This document shows positions 42,655 through 49,595 of a DNA stretch of 51,561 bases, piece by piece. Made by a program: the position numbers and the translations under genes. Below the pieces are notes generated by a model. The model had not been told where the DNA came from. It saw nothing but the letters and a program-made list of their open reading frames with translations, and searched no databases. The DNA comes from Lampropedia puyangensis (GTDB lineage Bacteria; Pseudomonadota; Gammaproteobacteria; Burkholderiales; Burkholderiaceae_C): assembly GCF_004833285.1 (NCBI RefSeq), contig NZ_STFG01000023.1, positions 1-51,561 of the forward strand, read 5' to 3'. Numbering within the stretch: position 1 is the stretch's first letter; every line of letters starts with the position of its first letter.

Positions 42655-43148
42655 TTTTCGAATGAGGTTTTTCCAGTGGCTAGCTTCACTTTTTGCTCTA
42701 AGAGCTTAATGCGTTCGGCTCTGAAATCTTCATGCACTTTTGCAATGTCGGGGATGTTCGCATACCTGATGACGCGCAAGCCAGCAGAAGTTATTACGGC
42801 ATCGCGCTTTGCGTCCTTTTCCTTCTTTCGTCTGTGGCTTGCGTCGTCTAGCTCTATTACCGCAAGCACATTGAATGCTTTATCGCAGACAACGAAGTCA
42901 GTCACTTTTTGTGAAAACGTTCTGAAAACAGCAATGTCGCTGCTTTTGAGAAATGCACTTTGGCTTACTTGTGCGAGGACAACTAAATCAGGTAGGGCAC
43001 CTGTGAGCCGCCAATACATCGACTGTTCGCGCTCAGTTAGTGGGATTTTGTAAGTAGGAGGTTTTCTCTCTTTGCCTTTACTTTTTGTAGATGCAGCGAT
43101 GAAGAGAAGGATTCCGATAACGGCGATTGCAATAAGTAGGTATTTCAT
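42651..43148 (-). CDS. DUF2726 domain protein with N-terminal membrane helix
   Basis: 165 residues from ATG 43148 (GTG 43157 is possible). A membrane segment YLLIAIAVIGILLFIAAS is followed by a basic linker and then a DUF2726 domain: TEREQSMYWRLTGALPDLVVLAQVSQSAFL, KVTDFVVCDKAFNVLAVIELDDASH, RRKKEKDAKRDAVITSAGLRVIRY. The D...(I/V)ELDD...K.....D motif is that of restriction-endonuclease-like folds. It is found in many mobile elements and fused to helicases or topoisomerase-type zinc fingers. Not a known virion component, so it is accessory cargo of the prophage, possibly in nuclease-based exclusion. Confidence 0.8.
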   Translation of the reverse strand: MKYLLIAIAVIGILLFIAASTKSKGKERKPPTYKIPLTEREQSMYWRLTGALPDLVVLAQVSQSAFLKSSDIAVFRTFSQKVTDFVVCDKAFNVLAVIELDDASHRRKKEKDAKRDAVITSAGLRVIRYANIPDIAKVHEDFRAERIKLLEQKVKLATGKTSFEN

Positions 43149-43203
43149 TTCTTTCACTTTAGATACGTTCGTCCAAATGTATCAAGTTTTACAGGTCAGA
43201 AGT

Positions 43204-43365
43204 ATGCAGCTATCAACACCAAAATTTTTAGCCCGAAGCGCACATGCAGCAGACAAAGCCGCAAAGGCAGCGGCAAAGCGTGGTGATAGCGAAGGCGCAA
43301 GCTACTGGACAAGCCAAGCCCGCGAACGCGGCCACGAAGCAATGCAATTTATGCGCAACTTCTGA
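43204..43365 (+). CDS. Small basic early phage protein
   Basis: 53 residues: MQLSTPKFLARSAHAADKAAKAAAKRGD...QARERGHEAMQFMRNF. Helical, Ala/Arg/Lys-rich. Divergent from the DUF2726 gene across 55 bp that contain GATAC...GTATC arms (about 43163-43186). First gene of the rightward early operon. I do not recognise a family; probable DNA- or RNA-interacting helper. Confidence 0.6.
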   Translation: MQLSTPKFLARSAHAADKAAKAAAKRGDSEGASYWTSQARERGHEAMQFMRNF

Positions 43366-43374
43366 GGGGCGAAA

Positions 43375-43551
43375 ATGCAATACGACGGCACAAACGACCT
43401 TCACGACTACAGCAAGCCAATGGCATGTTTCGCATGCGGTTGGGCTGGTGAACTATCGCAATGCTCGGGCGTTGATTTTGAGGATGGCGAGGGAGGTGCC
43501 GTTACGCATGCATCGTGCCCTGTGTGTGATGACATTGTTGAACCCGCATAA
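43375..43551 (+). CDS. Small zinc-ribbon-like phage protein
   Basis: 58 residues with GAGGGG at 43363-43368 and ATG 43375. MACFACGWAGELSQC and ASCPVCDDIVEPA give two CxxC knuckles, FACG (CFAC) and CPVC, the layout of a small zinc ribbon. Lies 9 nt after the preceding gene. Small Zn-ribbon proteins occur in the early region of several phage groups; the function is not known. Confidence 0.65.
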   Translation: MQYDGTNDLHDYSKPMACFACGWAGELSQCSGVDFEDGEGGAVTHASCPVCDDIVEPA

Positions 43552-43561
43552 GGGGTGCAGC

Positions 43562-43747
43562 ATGAAACACATCGCGCAGGTACTTGAAAACACATTTGCC
43601 AACTGGCAAGCGCCGCGCCCGGTTAAACACCTGACACCGGCGCATGCGAAGTTTTTGCAACGTCCTTTGTTTCGTATTCCGCAGCCTGCCGCCGTCGGGC
43701 AAGCTTGCGCCGCACGTACGGCGGCAGGCAAGGGGGGCGCAGTATGA
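43562..43747 (+). CDS. Small hypothetical phage protein upstream of rep
   Basis: 61 residues from ATG 43562 (AAGGGG at 43550-43555). MKHIAQVLENTFANWQAPRPVKHLTP...KFLQRPLFRIPQPAAV. The stop overlaps the rep start (ATGA at 43744-43747), so it is translationally coupled to Rep and may set its level. No family recognised. Confidence 0.6.
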   Translation: MKHIAQVLENTFANWQAPRPVKHLTPAHAKFLQRPLFRIPQPAAVGQACAARTAAGKGGAV

Positions 43748-44718
43748 ACATGACACCAACTTCCCCCCGTCCGGTAACACGGGGGGAAAGTACCCCAACA
43801 CAGCAAGCCAAGGTCGATTGGCTCAATTGCACTTTCAAACCCGATGAATTAACGGTTGAAGAAGTCATTTTCAAGCTGTCTGAAATTATGGCTCGGCCAG
43901 TATCAGGAATCGACGAAGGCAAGGGAATTCGCGGTTATTCAAAGAGCGTTGCATTGTTCGCCCATGTTGGCTCTCGTAAGCAGGCTATTGGATTTTTGGG
44001 CTTTGGCGGTGAGGCGCAAATGGGTACATGGATGCTATCAATCCCCGGCTCTGGCTGCTCTCTTATTGACAACTGGCAGGCCATGCGCGATTGGCTGGAA
44101 CAACTTAATGCAAAGGTCACCCGTCTTGATCTTGCTGTTGATTTTCTCAATGGTGAATACACGGTGGACGATGCCGTGACGTTCTACCGCGCAGGCAGAT
44201 TTACAAGTAGCGGTCGCCCGCCTGCAACATCCCAAGCAGGCGATTGGCTCAACGAAAAGGAGCGCACTTTGTATATCGGAAAAGCCAAGAACGGCAAGGT
44301 ATTGCGGGCATACGAAAAAGGCCAGCAACTAGGCCAAGCCAACAGCCCATGGACGCGCTATGAAGTCCAGTTTGGTAACCGTGATCGTGTCATTCCGCTT
44401 GAAGCCCTCACAGAGCGCGACAAGTATTTTGCAGGTGCATACCCAGTGCTTAAAGACCTGCTCGACAACGAATGTGGAGCCGAAAAAATCCCAACAAAAC
44501 AAACAGAAGGCGAAGTGACTCTCTCGCATCTGCTTGTTCATTTGCGTCGTACTTACGGCAAAGCAATTGACGTAATGCATGCAAGCGAAGGTTTTGAAAT
44601 CGCGAGTCTCGTCGATGAAGTCCGAGTGATCGGAGTCCCTCGACGTGTCAATTTATCCAGTGTCGCGGCTGGCCCTACATGGTCAGGGGTTTGTGATCTT
44701 GCACGAAAGGCAGCGTAA
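43744..44718 (+). CDS. Inovirus replication initiation protein (Rep_trans type)
   Basis: 324 residues from ATG 43744, overlapping the previous stop. VDWLNCTFKPDEL near the start, KSVALFAHVGSRKQAIGFLGFGGEAQMGTWMLSIPGSGCSLI, and VTRLDLAVDFLNGEYTVDDAV ('RLDLA.D' metal-site motif) are typical of phage/plasmid Rep_trans proteins in Ralstonia- and Xanthomonas-type inoviruses. TLYIGKAKNGKVLRAYEKGQQLG matches the C-terminal family block that includes the nicking Tyr region. It nicks the plus-strand origin to start rolling-circle replication. Confidence 0.9.
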   Translation: MNMTPTSPRPVTRGESTPTQQAKVDWLNCTFKPDELTVEEVIFKLSEIMARPVSGIDEGKGIRGYSKSVALFAHVGSRKQAIGFLGFGGEAQMGTWMLSIPGSGCSLIDNWQAMRDWLEQLNAKVTRLDLAVDFLNGEYTVDDAVTFYRAGRFTSSGRPPATSQAGDWLNEKERTLYIGKAKNGKVLRAYEKGQQLGQANSPWTRYEVQFGNRDRVIPLEALTERDKYFAGAYPVLKDLLDNECGAEKIPTKQTEGEVTLSHLLVHLRRTYGKAIDVMHASEGFEIASLVDEVRVIGVPRRVNLSSVAAGPTWSGVCDLARKAA

Positions 44719-44722
44719 AAAA

Positions 44723-45034
44723 ATGGCAGTTGAACAAAAGCAAATCGTCGGCATTGAAATCAGTGAAGGCGTATCAAAAAAAACCGGCAACGCGTACAGC
44801 ATCGGAACTATTCACACGATGACAAAGCTCGCTCCACCCATGGGAGCAGACAACGTATCGAAGGGCTACATGGGCGACAAATATCAGTGCGATGTAGAAA
44901 TTCTTCGCAAGATTAAACACCTGCCGTTCCCCATTGTTGCTGACGTTTCTACAGAGGACGTTATGCGCTTTAACAAGCGCGAAACCATCGTCACGGATGT
45001 GCGCCCCGTCGAGACCGTAAAAAAAGCAGCTTAA
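44723..45034 (+). CDS. Phage single-stranded DNA-binding protein (gpV-like)
   Basis: 103 residues from ATG 44723, four bases after the rep stop; the AAAGG at 44706-44710 is the likely ribosome site. VEQKQIVGIEISEGVSKKTGNAYSIGTIHTMTKLAP is an OB-fold opening. A gene of this size directly after rep in an inovirus encodes the ssDNA-coating protein that sequesters the viral strand before assembly. The C-terminus ends in a Lys-rich tail. The identification rests mainly on position and size. Confidence 0.7.
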   Translation: MAVEQKQIVGIEISEGVSKKTGNAYSIGTIHTMTKLAPPMGADNVSKGYMGDKYQCDVEILRKIKHLPFPIVADVSTEDVMRFNKRETIVTDVRPVETVKKAA

Positions 45035-45043
45035 CGGCTGTTG

Positions 45044-45129
45044 CAAGGAATGCCGAAGGCACCCCGTTAGGGGCGGGGCAGTCAACTTGTTGACTGGGCA
45101 AGTTCCGCGCAGGGCTCGGCATGCCCTGA
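45044..45129 (+). ncRNA. Structured phage element, copy A
   Basis: 86 nt between the ssDNA-binding and coat genes. Hairpins can be drawn in order: TGCC-GAA-GGCA, CCCC-GTTA-GGGG, CAGTCAAC-TT-GTTGACTG and AGGGC-TCGGCAT-GCCCT. The last loop TCGGCAT is complementary to the upstream ATGCCGA, allowing a pseudoknot or alternative fold. A second copy is at 48810-48893, with both inner stems changed but still paired. It may act as RNA (between early and structural genes) or as folded viral ssDNA. Confidence 0.65.
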
Positions 45130-45201
45130 CCTTAAAAAATCCGCAATGGCGACTGATGCACCGCAATTGCATTTTCAACTCGCATCGAAAAGGAAAACAC
45201 T

Positions 45202-45435
45202 ATGTTCGCTCAAAAAGTACGCGGTTTTGCCGCATCTGCAAAAGCCAAAGTTCTGGCCGTAGCAGCCATCGCAACAGCAGCCGCTTCTAGCGCGCAAGCT
45301 GCATTGCCCCCGGAAGTCTCTACAGCAGTTACCGAATACAAAGATGATGCGATCTCCGCAATCGTCATGGTGATTGCTGCTGGCGTGGCTATTTGGGGTC
45401 TGCGCAAGCTCGGCACAAAAATGGGCTGGTTCTAA
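45202..45435 (+). CDS. Inovirus major coat protein (pVIII-like)
   Basis: 77 residues. Signal peptide of about 33 residues (basic MFAQKVRGFAASAKAK, then VLAVAAIATAAASS, cleavage after AQA). The mature protein ALPPEVSTAVTEYKDDAISAIVMVIAAGVAIWGLRKLGTKMGWF has an amphipathic acidic start, a membrane helix and a basic C-terminus that contacts DNA, the classical pVIII layout. AAAAGGAAAA at 45187-45197 precedes the ATG. Confidence 0.92.
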   Translation: MFAQKVRGFAASAKAKVLAVAAIATAAASSAQAALPPEVSTAVTEYKDDAISAIVMVIAAGVAIWGLRKLGTKMGWF

Positions 45436-45459
45436 GCGTTCGCGCTTGAAGGGTGGGGC

Positions 45460-45654
45460 ATGGCTGAAAACAAACAAACGCATCAAGTGCAATCTGAAAA
45501 CGGCGTTGTAACTATTCAGATTGCCCCACCACCCGATAACCCGCAACAGCGAGAGCAGCTATTTGAAGCGGGCTCTCTTTTTTATGTCGCTGCACTCCTT
45601 GTTTTCTTGGTTAAGCAGATTAACAACTTGTTCAGCGTTTCACCCAATGACTAA
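45460..45654 (+). CDS. Small membrane protein, probable minor virion protein
   Basis: 64 residues. Polar N-terminus (MAENKQTHQVQSENGVVTIQIAPPPDN), then one membrane helix (SLFYVAALLVFLVKQINNLF). Located between the major coat gene and the adhesin gene, where inoviruses encode pVII/pIX-type tip proteins. The stop lies 2 nt before the ATG of the 22-residue ORF and overlaps the pIII-like start. Confidence 0.7.
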   Translation: MAENKQTHQVQSENGVVTIQIAPPPDNPQQREQLFEAGSLFYVAALLVFLVKQINNLFSVSPND

Positions 45655-47239
45655 TCATGTCCGACCCCCTCAACTTCCTGATAGCTGGCGGCATCTTGTT
45701 AATTATTTACGTCTCTTTCCGCTAGTCGTTTTGTTTGCGCTGTTTTCTGCGCCTGCATCTGCGCAGACCTATGAATACACAAATGACAGGACGTGTCAGC
45801 CTAACTCCTGTAAGTGGTATTCAACGGGGCTTGAAGCTGCATCGAAAGTATGTCCCACTACTGCGACACAGCGAGTTAAACAGGGTGGACGGCATGACGT
45901 ATTTATCTGTGAGATTTTTTATGACGAAAATTGCGGCCCATCTGAACAAGAGGCATGGGGTTGTACTCCAAAACCGAAATGGATTGACGGCAATCAAATT
46001 TATCTGAGATACCAAGAAAAGCAAAGCGAACAAGAGCCCCCGGAAGAGCCAGAGCCAGAACCCGGAACGGGCGCATGTAAGTACGGCAATCAATACAACA
46101 TGCGCTTTGTGATCGAGTGGGTAAAACCCGGTGAATCACGCACATCTACAGGCCCAAACAGTATTTGCATTGATGGCTGTCGAGCTACGTTTTCCTCAAC
46201 GCCCGACTATTACAGCGGCTCTCAACAAAATGGCATGGTGCCAATTGTTTATCAAGGTCAATACACCACTTCGGATTCCGAATGCACGGCATCAGACAAA
46301 CCGCCTACAGACGCACCTCACCCCGGCCCACCTGATGATGGCGAGGGCGATGGAGGGGAGGGCGACGGCAATGGAGATGGAAACGGCGACGGCCCTTTAG
46401 TCTGCGAAAACGGACAGCAACCCGGCAATGTTAACGGCCAAGAAGTTTGTGTTGACGGTGGCGACACTGGCGGTGGAAACACTGGCGGTTATGGCCCGTA
46501 TGTACGCACAAATAATGCTGTCTGTTTTGAAGTTGACGCAGATGTATCACTGCATTGCGCCCTCTGCGGTTTACCCGGTTTGCCCGATTGCTCAACCGCA
46601 ATTAAGAATTTCTCTGAAATTAAAAAACCGCTTGAAGATATAAAAACCGGGCTTGGCGAAAACAACAAAGTACTCAAAGACATTGAAAAAGCCATCAAAG
46701 AAGCGACGGCAAAAATCCCCACTCAGAGCGGCTCACAGACTGGCGGAACTGACACAGAAGTGAAGGGCGCAGTCGATAACGTTAAGGGCGCTGTCGATGG
46801 TGTCAAAGATGCAGTCAATAGCGGTAATACAAAGCTTGAGAAAAGCCTCAAAGACATTGAGACCGCAATTAAGAATCAGAAGCCCGGTGTCGGCGGTGGA
46901 GGAGGTGGCGATGGTGGAGAAGGTGACGGTGAAGGCGAAAACGATTTAGAAGAGTACTGCAAGAAAAACAAAGAGGCTTTGCCTTGTCAGAAGGTCGGCG
47001 AATTTGAATCAAGTGAAGGCCCATCAGAACCGCAAAACATACAAATTACGTACCAGTCAGAAAACCTTTTTGGCGGTGGTGGCACATGTCCTGCGGACGT
47101 TATTTCTCAGGTCGGTGGGCAAAGCATGACGATCTGGAACTGGACGCAAGCATGCGGAATTATTAGCGGCTACGTCAAACCCGTTGTCATCGTTCTTGCT
47201 TTCATGTCGGCGCTCATGATCTTGATTCCACGGAGCTAA
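45647..47239 (+). CDS. Inovirus attachment protein (pIII-like adhesin)
   Basis: 530 residues from ATG 45647. Signal peptide RLFPLVVLFALFSAPASA with cleavage near AQT. The N-terminal Cys-rich domains (TCQPNSCKW, VCPTTATQR, NCGPSEQEAWGC, ACKYGNQYN, CIDGCRATF) are followed by an acidic Gly-rich linker (GEGDGGEGDGNGDGNGDG), a helical region with repeated VKGAVDNVKGAVDGVKDAV, a second Gly-rich linker and a C-terminal membrane anchor GYVKPVVIVLAFMSALMILIP. This N1/N2, linker, anchor order is that of tip adhesins that bind pili and TolA. The n-region is long because the start lies in the overlap zone with two small genes. Confidence 0.88.
   Translation: MTNHVRPPQLPDSWRHLVNYLRLFPLVVLFALFSAPASAQTYEYTNDRTCQPNSCKWYSTGLEAASKVCPTTATQRVKQGGRHDVFICEIFYDENCGPSEQEAWGCTPKPKWIDGNQIYLRYQEKQSEQEPPEEPEPEPGTGACKYGNQYNMRFVIEWVKPGESRTSTGPNSICIDGCRATFSSTPDYYSGSQQNGMVPIVYQGQYTTSDSECTASDKPPTDAPHPGPPDDGEGDGGEGDGNGDGNGDGPLVCENGQQPGNVNGQEVCVDGGDTGGGNTGGYGPYVRTNNAVCFEVDADVSLHCALCGLPGLPDCSTAIKNFSEIKKPLEDIKTGLGENNKVLKDIEKAIKEATAKIPTQSGSQTGGTDTEVKGAVDNVKGAVDGVKDAVNSGNTKLEKSLKDIETAIKNQKPGVGGGGGGDGGEGDGEGENDLEEYCKKNKEALPCQKVGEFESSEGPSEPQNIQITYQSENLFGGGGTCPADVISQVGGQSMTIWNWTQACGIISGYVKPVVIVLAFMSALMILIPRS
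45657..45725 (+). CDS. Nested 22-residue hydrophobic peptide (pVII/pIX-like candidate)
   Basis: ATG 45657, 2 nt after the stop of the 64-residue gene, reads MSDPLNFLIAGGILLIIYV and ends SFR before TAG at 45723-45725. It lies in another frame inside the signal-peptide coding part of the adhesin gene. A short polar start, one hydrophobic helix and a basic end is the form of inovirus end-cap proteins. No ribosome site is visible, so expression would depend on coupling. Confidence 0.45.
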   Translation: MSDPLNFLIAGGILLIIYVSFR

Positions 47240-47243
47240 ATCT

Positions 47244-47534
47244 ATGCCAGCACTTGCACTCTTCTTTCTGTCATTAGTTAAGCCGCTGGTCGGTCGAATA
47301 CTTGTTGCACTCGGTATTGCAGCAGTCTCAGTCGTGGGCATCAATACAGCCATTGACGGCGTTAAAAACGCGCTCGTTAACAACATCGGCGGCTTACCTG
47401 CTGACATGTTCAACCTGTTTTTACTCTCTGGCATGGGCCAAGCAATCGGCATCATCACGGGCGCTATTACGACAAAAATCATGATCGTACAAGCGACAAA
47501 AGCCTTTAGTTTCGCAAGCAAAAATCAGGCATAA
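47244..47534 (+). CDS. pVI-like minor coat protein (DUF2523 type)
   Basis: 96 residues with hydrophobic segments at ALALFFLSLVKPLVGRILVALGIAAVSVVG and an amphipathic middle (TAIDGVKNALVNNIGGLPADMFNLFLLSGM), then GQAIGIITGAITTKIMI. This is the DUF2523 layout found between the adhesin and Zot genes in most proteobacterial inoviruses, where it anchors the adhesin at the virion end. It starts 4 nt after the adhesin stop. Confidence 0.88.
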   Translation: MPALALFFLSLVKPLVGRILVALGIAAVSVVGINTAIDGVKNALVNNIGGLPADMFNLFLLSGMGQAIGIITGAITTKIMIVQATKAFSFASKNQA

Positions 47535-47535
47535 C

Positions 47536-48591
47536 ATGATCACAGTAATTACCGGCACGCCAGGTGCGGGCAAGACGCTTTACACAGTACAAAACTTGCT
47601 GCAAAAGCTTGTTGGCTCAACAGTCACAAAGACAAACGACGATGGCACGACAGAAGAAATCACGCGCAAGGTTTTTACGAATATCAACGGCTTAACACTC
47701 GATCATGAACTGATCGACGGAAGCGACACGGGCGGCTTGTGTAACTGGCAAGAATGGGCAAAACCCGGTGATGTGATCGTATTCGATGAAGTGCAAAAGT
47801 ACTGGAAGCCGCGCCCCAACGGCTCCGCAGTACCGCCCTATATTGAAGCGTTAGAAACCCATCGGCATATGGGCGTAGATTTCATTCTGATCACTCAGGG
47901 CTTGATGCTCACTGATCGCAATATGATCTCGCTCGTCGGGCAGCATTTGCATGTGCGCAGAATCGGCAACACACGTACTTGCATCGTCTATGAATGGGAT
48001 CATGCCAGCCGGTCTCTGATGTACTCAAAGAGCATTGCAAAGAAGATTTGGCGCTATGACAAAAGCGTTTTTAAGCTCTATAAAAGCGCGGAATTGCACA
48101 CGAAGCAAAAGCGAAAATTGCCCGGTTTGCTTTGGTTTTTGCTTGCTGCGCTGGTCTTTGCGCTGTGGAAAATGCCAACTTTTTTGGGCATCTTCGATAC
48201 TGAGAAATATAACGTACCGATTGAAGCCATAGCACATGCAGCACAAGAGCAGGAAGCCGGTGATTTTGCAGAATCTCAAGAAGTAGGGCGCAACTACCAG
48301 CAGCCAAAAATCAGCACAGCGGACTACTATGAAAGCTACGTGCCGCGAGTCCCTGACGTGCCATTTACCGCGCCCGTCTACGACCATCTAACAGTCCCCC
48401 AAGCAGTCCCAAAACCAGCAGCATGCATCAAAATGCGCAACCGTTGCGACTGCTACACGCAACGCGGCACACCGTATGGCACCTCAAAACAGAATTGCCT
48501 CTATTACGTGAAAAATGGCGTGTTCCTTGACTTTGAACCCGACAACAACGGCATGCAACAAATGCCCAAAATTGCAGCCGCACTCAACTGA
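47536..48591 (+). CDS. Zot-like assembly ATPase (pI)
   Basis: 351 residues. Walker A GTPGAGKT (residues 7-14), Walker B VIVFDEVQKYW, and the conserved ALETHRHMGVDFILITQGLMLTDRN block define the Zonular occludens toxin family. A single membrane helix LLWFLLAALVFALWKMPTFLG lies at about residues 195-215, and the periplasmic C-terminal part has CDCYTQRGTPYGTSKQNCLYYV. It drives ATP-dependent extrusion of the virion through the inner membrane; the name reflects homology with the Vibrio protein, not demonstrated toxicity. Starts 1 nt after the pVI-like gene. Confidence 0.94.
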   Translation: MITVITGTPGAGKTLYTVQNLLQKLVGSTVTKTNDDGTTEEITRKVFTNINGLTLDHELIDGSDTGGLCNWQEWAKPGDVIVFDEVQKYWKPRPNGSAVPPYIEALETHRHMGVDFILITQGLMLTDRNMISLVGQHLHVRRIGNTRTCIVYEWDHASRSLMYSKSIAKKIWRYDKSVFKLYKSAELHTKQKRKLPGLLWFLLAALVFALWKMPTFLGIFDTEKYNVPIEAIAHAAQEQEAGDFAESQEVGRNYQQPKISTADYYESYVPRVPDVPFTAPVYDHLTVPQAVPKPAACIKMRNRCDCYTQRGTPYGTSKQNCLYYVKNGVFLDFEPDNNGMQQMPKIAAALN

Positions 48592-48604
48592 GGAAATGCC
48601 GGGT

Positions 48605-48624
48605 ATGGGGCGGCTGAGCCCCAT
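48605..48624 (+). terminator. Strong hairpin after zot
   Basis: ATGGGGC (48605-48611) pairs perfectly with GCCCCAT (48618-48624) around GGCTGA. A T-rich stretch starts about 16 nt later. It may terminate the structural operon or be the phage packaging hairpin, which inoviruses keep in the intergenic region. 48592-48903 holds no gene; besides this hairpin and copy B, the stretch 48650-48800 is where a replication origin would be expected, but I cannot point to a nick site. Confidence 0.5.
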
Positions 48625-48809
48625 GTAGACATTGCCCGACTTTATTTTGCTGCGTGATCGTTTTGTCTGTATGCATCGTGTCAGCGCCCGTAAACAGTCA
48701 CTTCTGATTCCTCCCGCAGCGCGCCCCCCAAACCGTCACAAGCTTTTCACGGGACTGCAAAACAACGGTATTCAAAAACCTGTCAAAGCCGCTATGTGTA
48801 TTTGCTGAG

Positions 48810-48893
48810 CAAGGAATGCCGAAGGCACCCGAAGGGCGGGGCAGTGGACGTAGTCCGCTGGGCAAGTTCCGCGCAGGGCTCGGCATGCCCTGA
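48810..48893 (+). ncRNA. Structured phage element, copy B
   Basis: 84 nt. The outer parts are identical to copy A (CAAGGAATGCCGAAGGCACC and GGGCAAGTTCCGCGCAGGG then CTCGGCATGCCCTGA). Stem 2 is CCC-GAA-GGG instead of CCCC-GTTA-GGGG. Stem 3 is CAGTGGAC-GTA-GTCCGCTG instead of CAGTCAAC-TT-GTTGACTG, still paired apart from one G-T wobble. It ends 11 nt before the stop of the convergent HTH gene. Confidence 0.65.
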
Positions 48894-48903
48894 ACGTCAA
48901 GAT

Positions 48904-49242
48904 TCAACCGACTTTAAAAATTGGCGTATTTGCTGCAACGTCTTGCCGCATTGATTCCAATAACTTGATTTGGTCGCGTAATACGTCAATTTGTCGTTCA
49001 AGGGCTTTTGCGTATTGTCTCCATCTGTCAGCTTCGTTTTGTGCGTGCGTGTGTATTGCTGATCGCCCGTAGCGTGTCTCCCAAAACAAAGCGCGATAGA
49101 TTGCTGTGGGAGCTTTATTGGTTTTTCTGTATCGCTGTATGCTGCGTAACGTCACTCCCAGATATCGCGCTATCTGCTTATCGTCGTGTGGAATGTCTGC
49201 AAGCATCCATGTTAAAGGTGGCGTCTGTGTTGGAGCCAACAT
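48904..49242 (-). CDS. HTH phage protein of the inovirus type
   Basis: 112 residues from ATG 49242; ATG 49206 (MLADIPHDDKQIARYLGVT) is a plausible shorter start. DDKQIARYLGVTLRSIQRYRKTNKAPTAIYRALFWETRYGRS is a helix-turn-helix followed by the 'aLFWETRWGRS' string typical of small regulators in Ralstonia/Burkholderia inoviruses. The C-terminal half (RWRQYAKALERQIDVLRDQIKLLESM) is a coiled coil. Transcribed against the structural operon at the right border. Probably a second transcriptional regulator of the prophage. Confidence 0.8.
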   Translation of the reverse strand: MLAPTQTPPLTWMLADIPHDDKQIARYLGVTLRSIQRYRKTNKAPTAIYRALFWETRYGRSAIHTHAQNEADRWRQYAKALERQIDVLRDQIKLLESMRQDVAANTPIFKVG

Positions 49243-49327
49243 TTGTATATCCCTCTGTATTTATGAAAAAGCCCGCTGTATGCGGGCTTGTAATTTACTT
49301 AGGAATGGTTTTTTATGTCTCTTGTCT

Positions 49328-49355
49328 ATTAAACATAATATACATCGTATCAATT
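49328..49355. other. dif-like right attachment site
   Basis: ATTAAACATAATATACA (49328-49344) matches the left site and the dif XerD arm plus centre at 16 of 17 bases. The XerC arm (49345-49355) differs from that at the left site, as expected when one arm is phage- and the other host-derived. 49356-49595 has no gene that I can see; AACGGG...CCCG-type short inverted repeats lie near 49374-49390. Confidence 0.65.
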
Positions 49356-49595
49356 AGCGAAACCTAAAAAATAACGGGCTCGTTCCCGCTGGTTCCTTAC
49401 CTTAAATACGCCTAACTCAACACTTCTTGCTAAAACTCTAGGTCACCGCACAACAACCGAATCAATTCGATGAAAAAATCACCTCCGCTGACACACACAA
49501 TCAATATACCACCTAAATCACATAGTCTGTCAACTCAAAAAGATATATTGTGGCCCCAACTTTGCGACTCGCGCTGCAATCGTGGCCATCCCACA

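Larger units (their letters stand above)
42274..49355. mobile_element. Inovirus (filamentous phage) prophage between dif-like sites
   Basis: About 7.1 kb, slightly AT-richer than the host sequence around it. Gene order is HTH regulator and DUF2726 (minus), then on the plus strand three small early genes, Rep, ssDNA-binding protein, structured element A, major coat protein, two small membrane proteins, pIII-like adhesin, pVI-like protein and Zot, then structured element B and a minus-strand HTH gene. No integrase gene is present, consistent with use of host XerC/XerD. Both borders carry a dif-like half site with identical central bases. All core inovirus functions look intact. Confidence 0.85.

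Noticed and set aside
45044-45129. Reading the structured element as a simple Rho-independent terminator
   Set aside because: Several hairpins with conserved loops occur, no immediate T-run follows, and the element is duplicated with paired changes; termination alone does not explain this.
47536-48591. Zot as a toxin
   Set aside because: The protein has the standard assembly-ATPase layout in a complete inovirus; homology to the Vibrio protein does not by itself indicate toxin activity.
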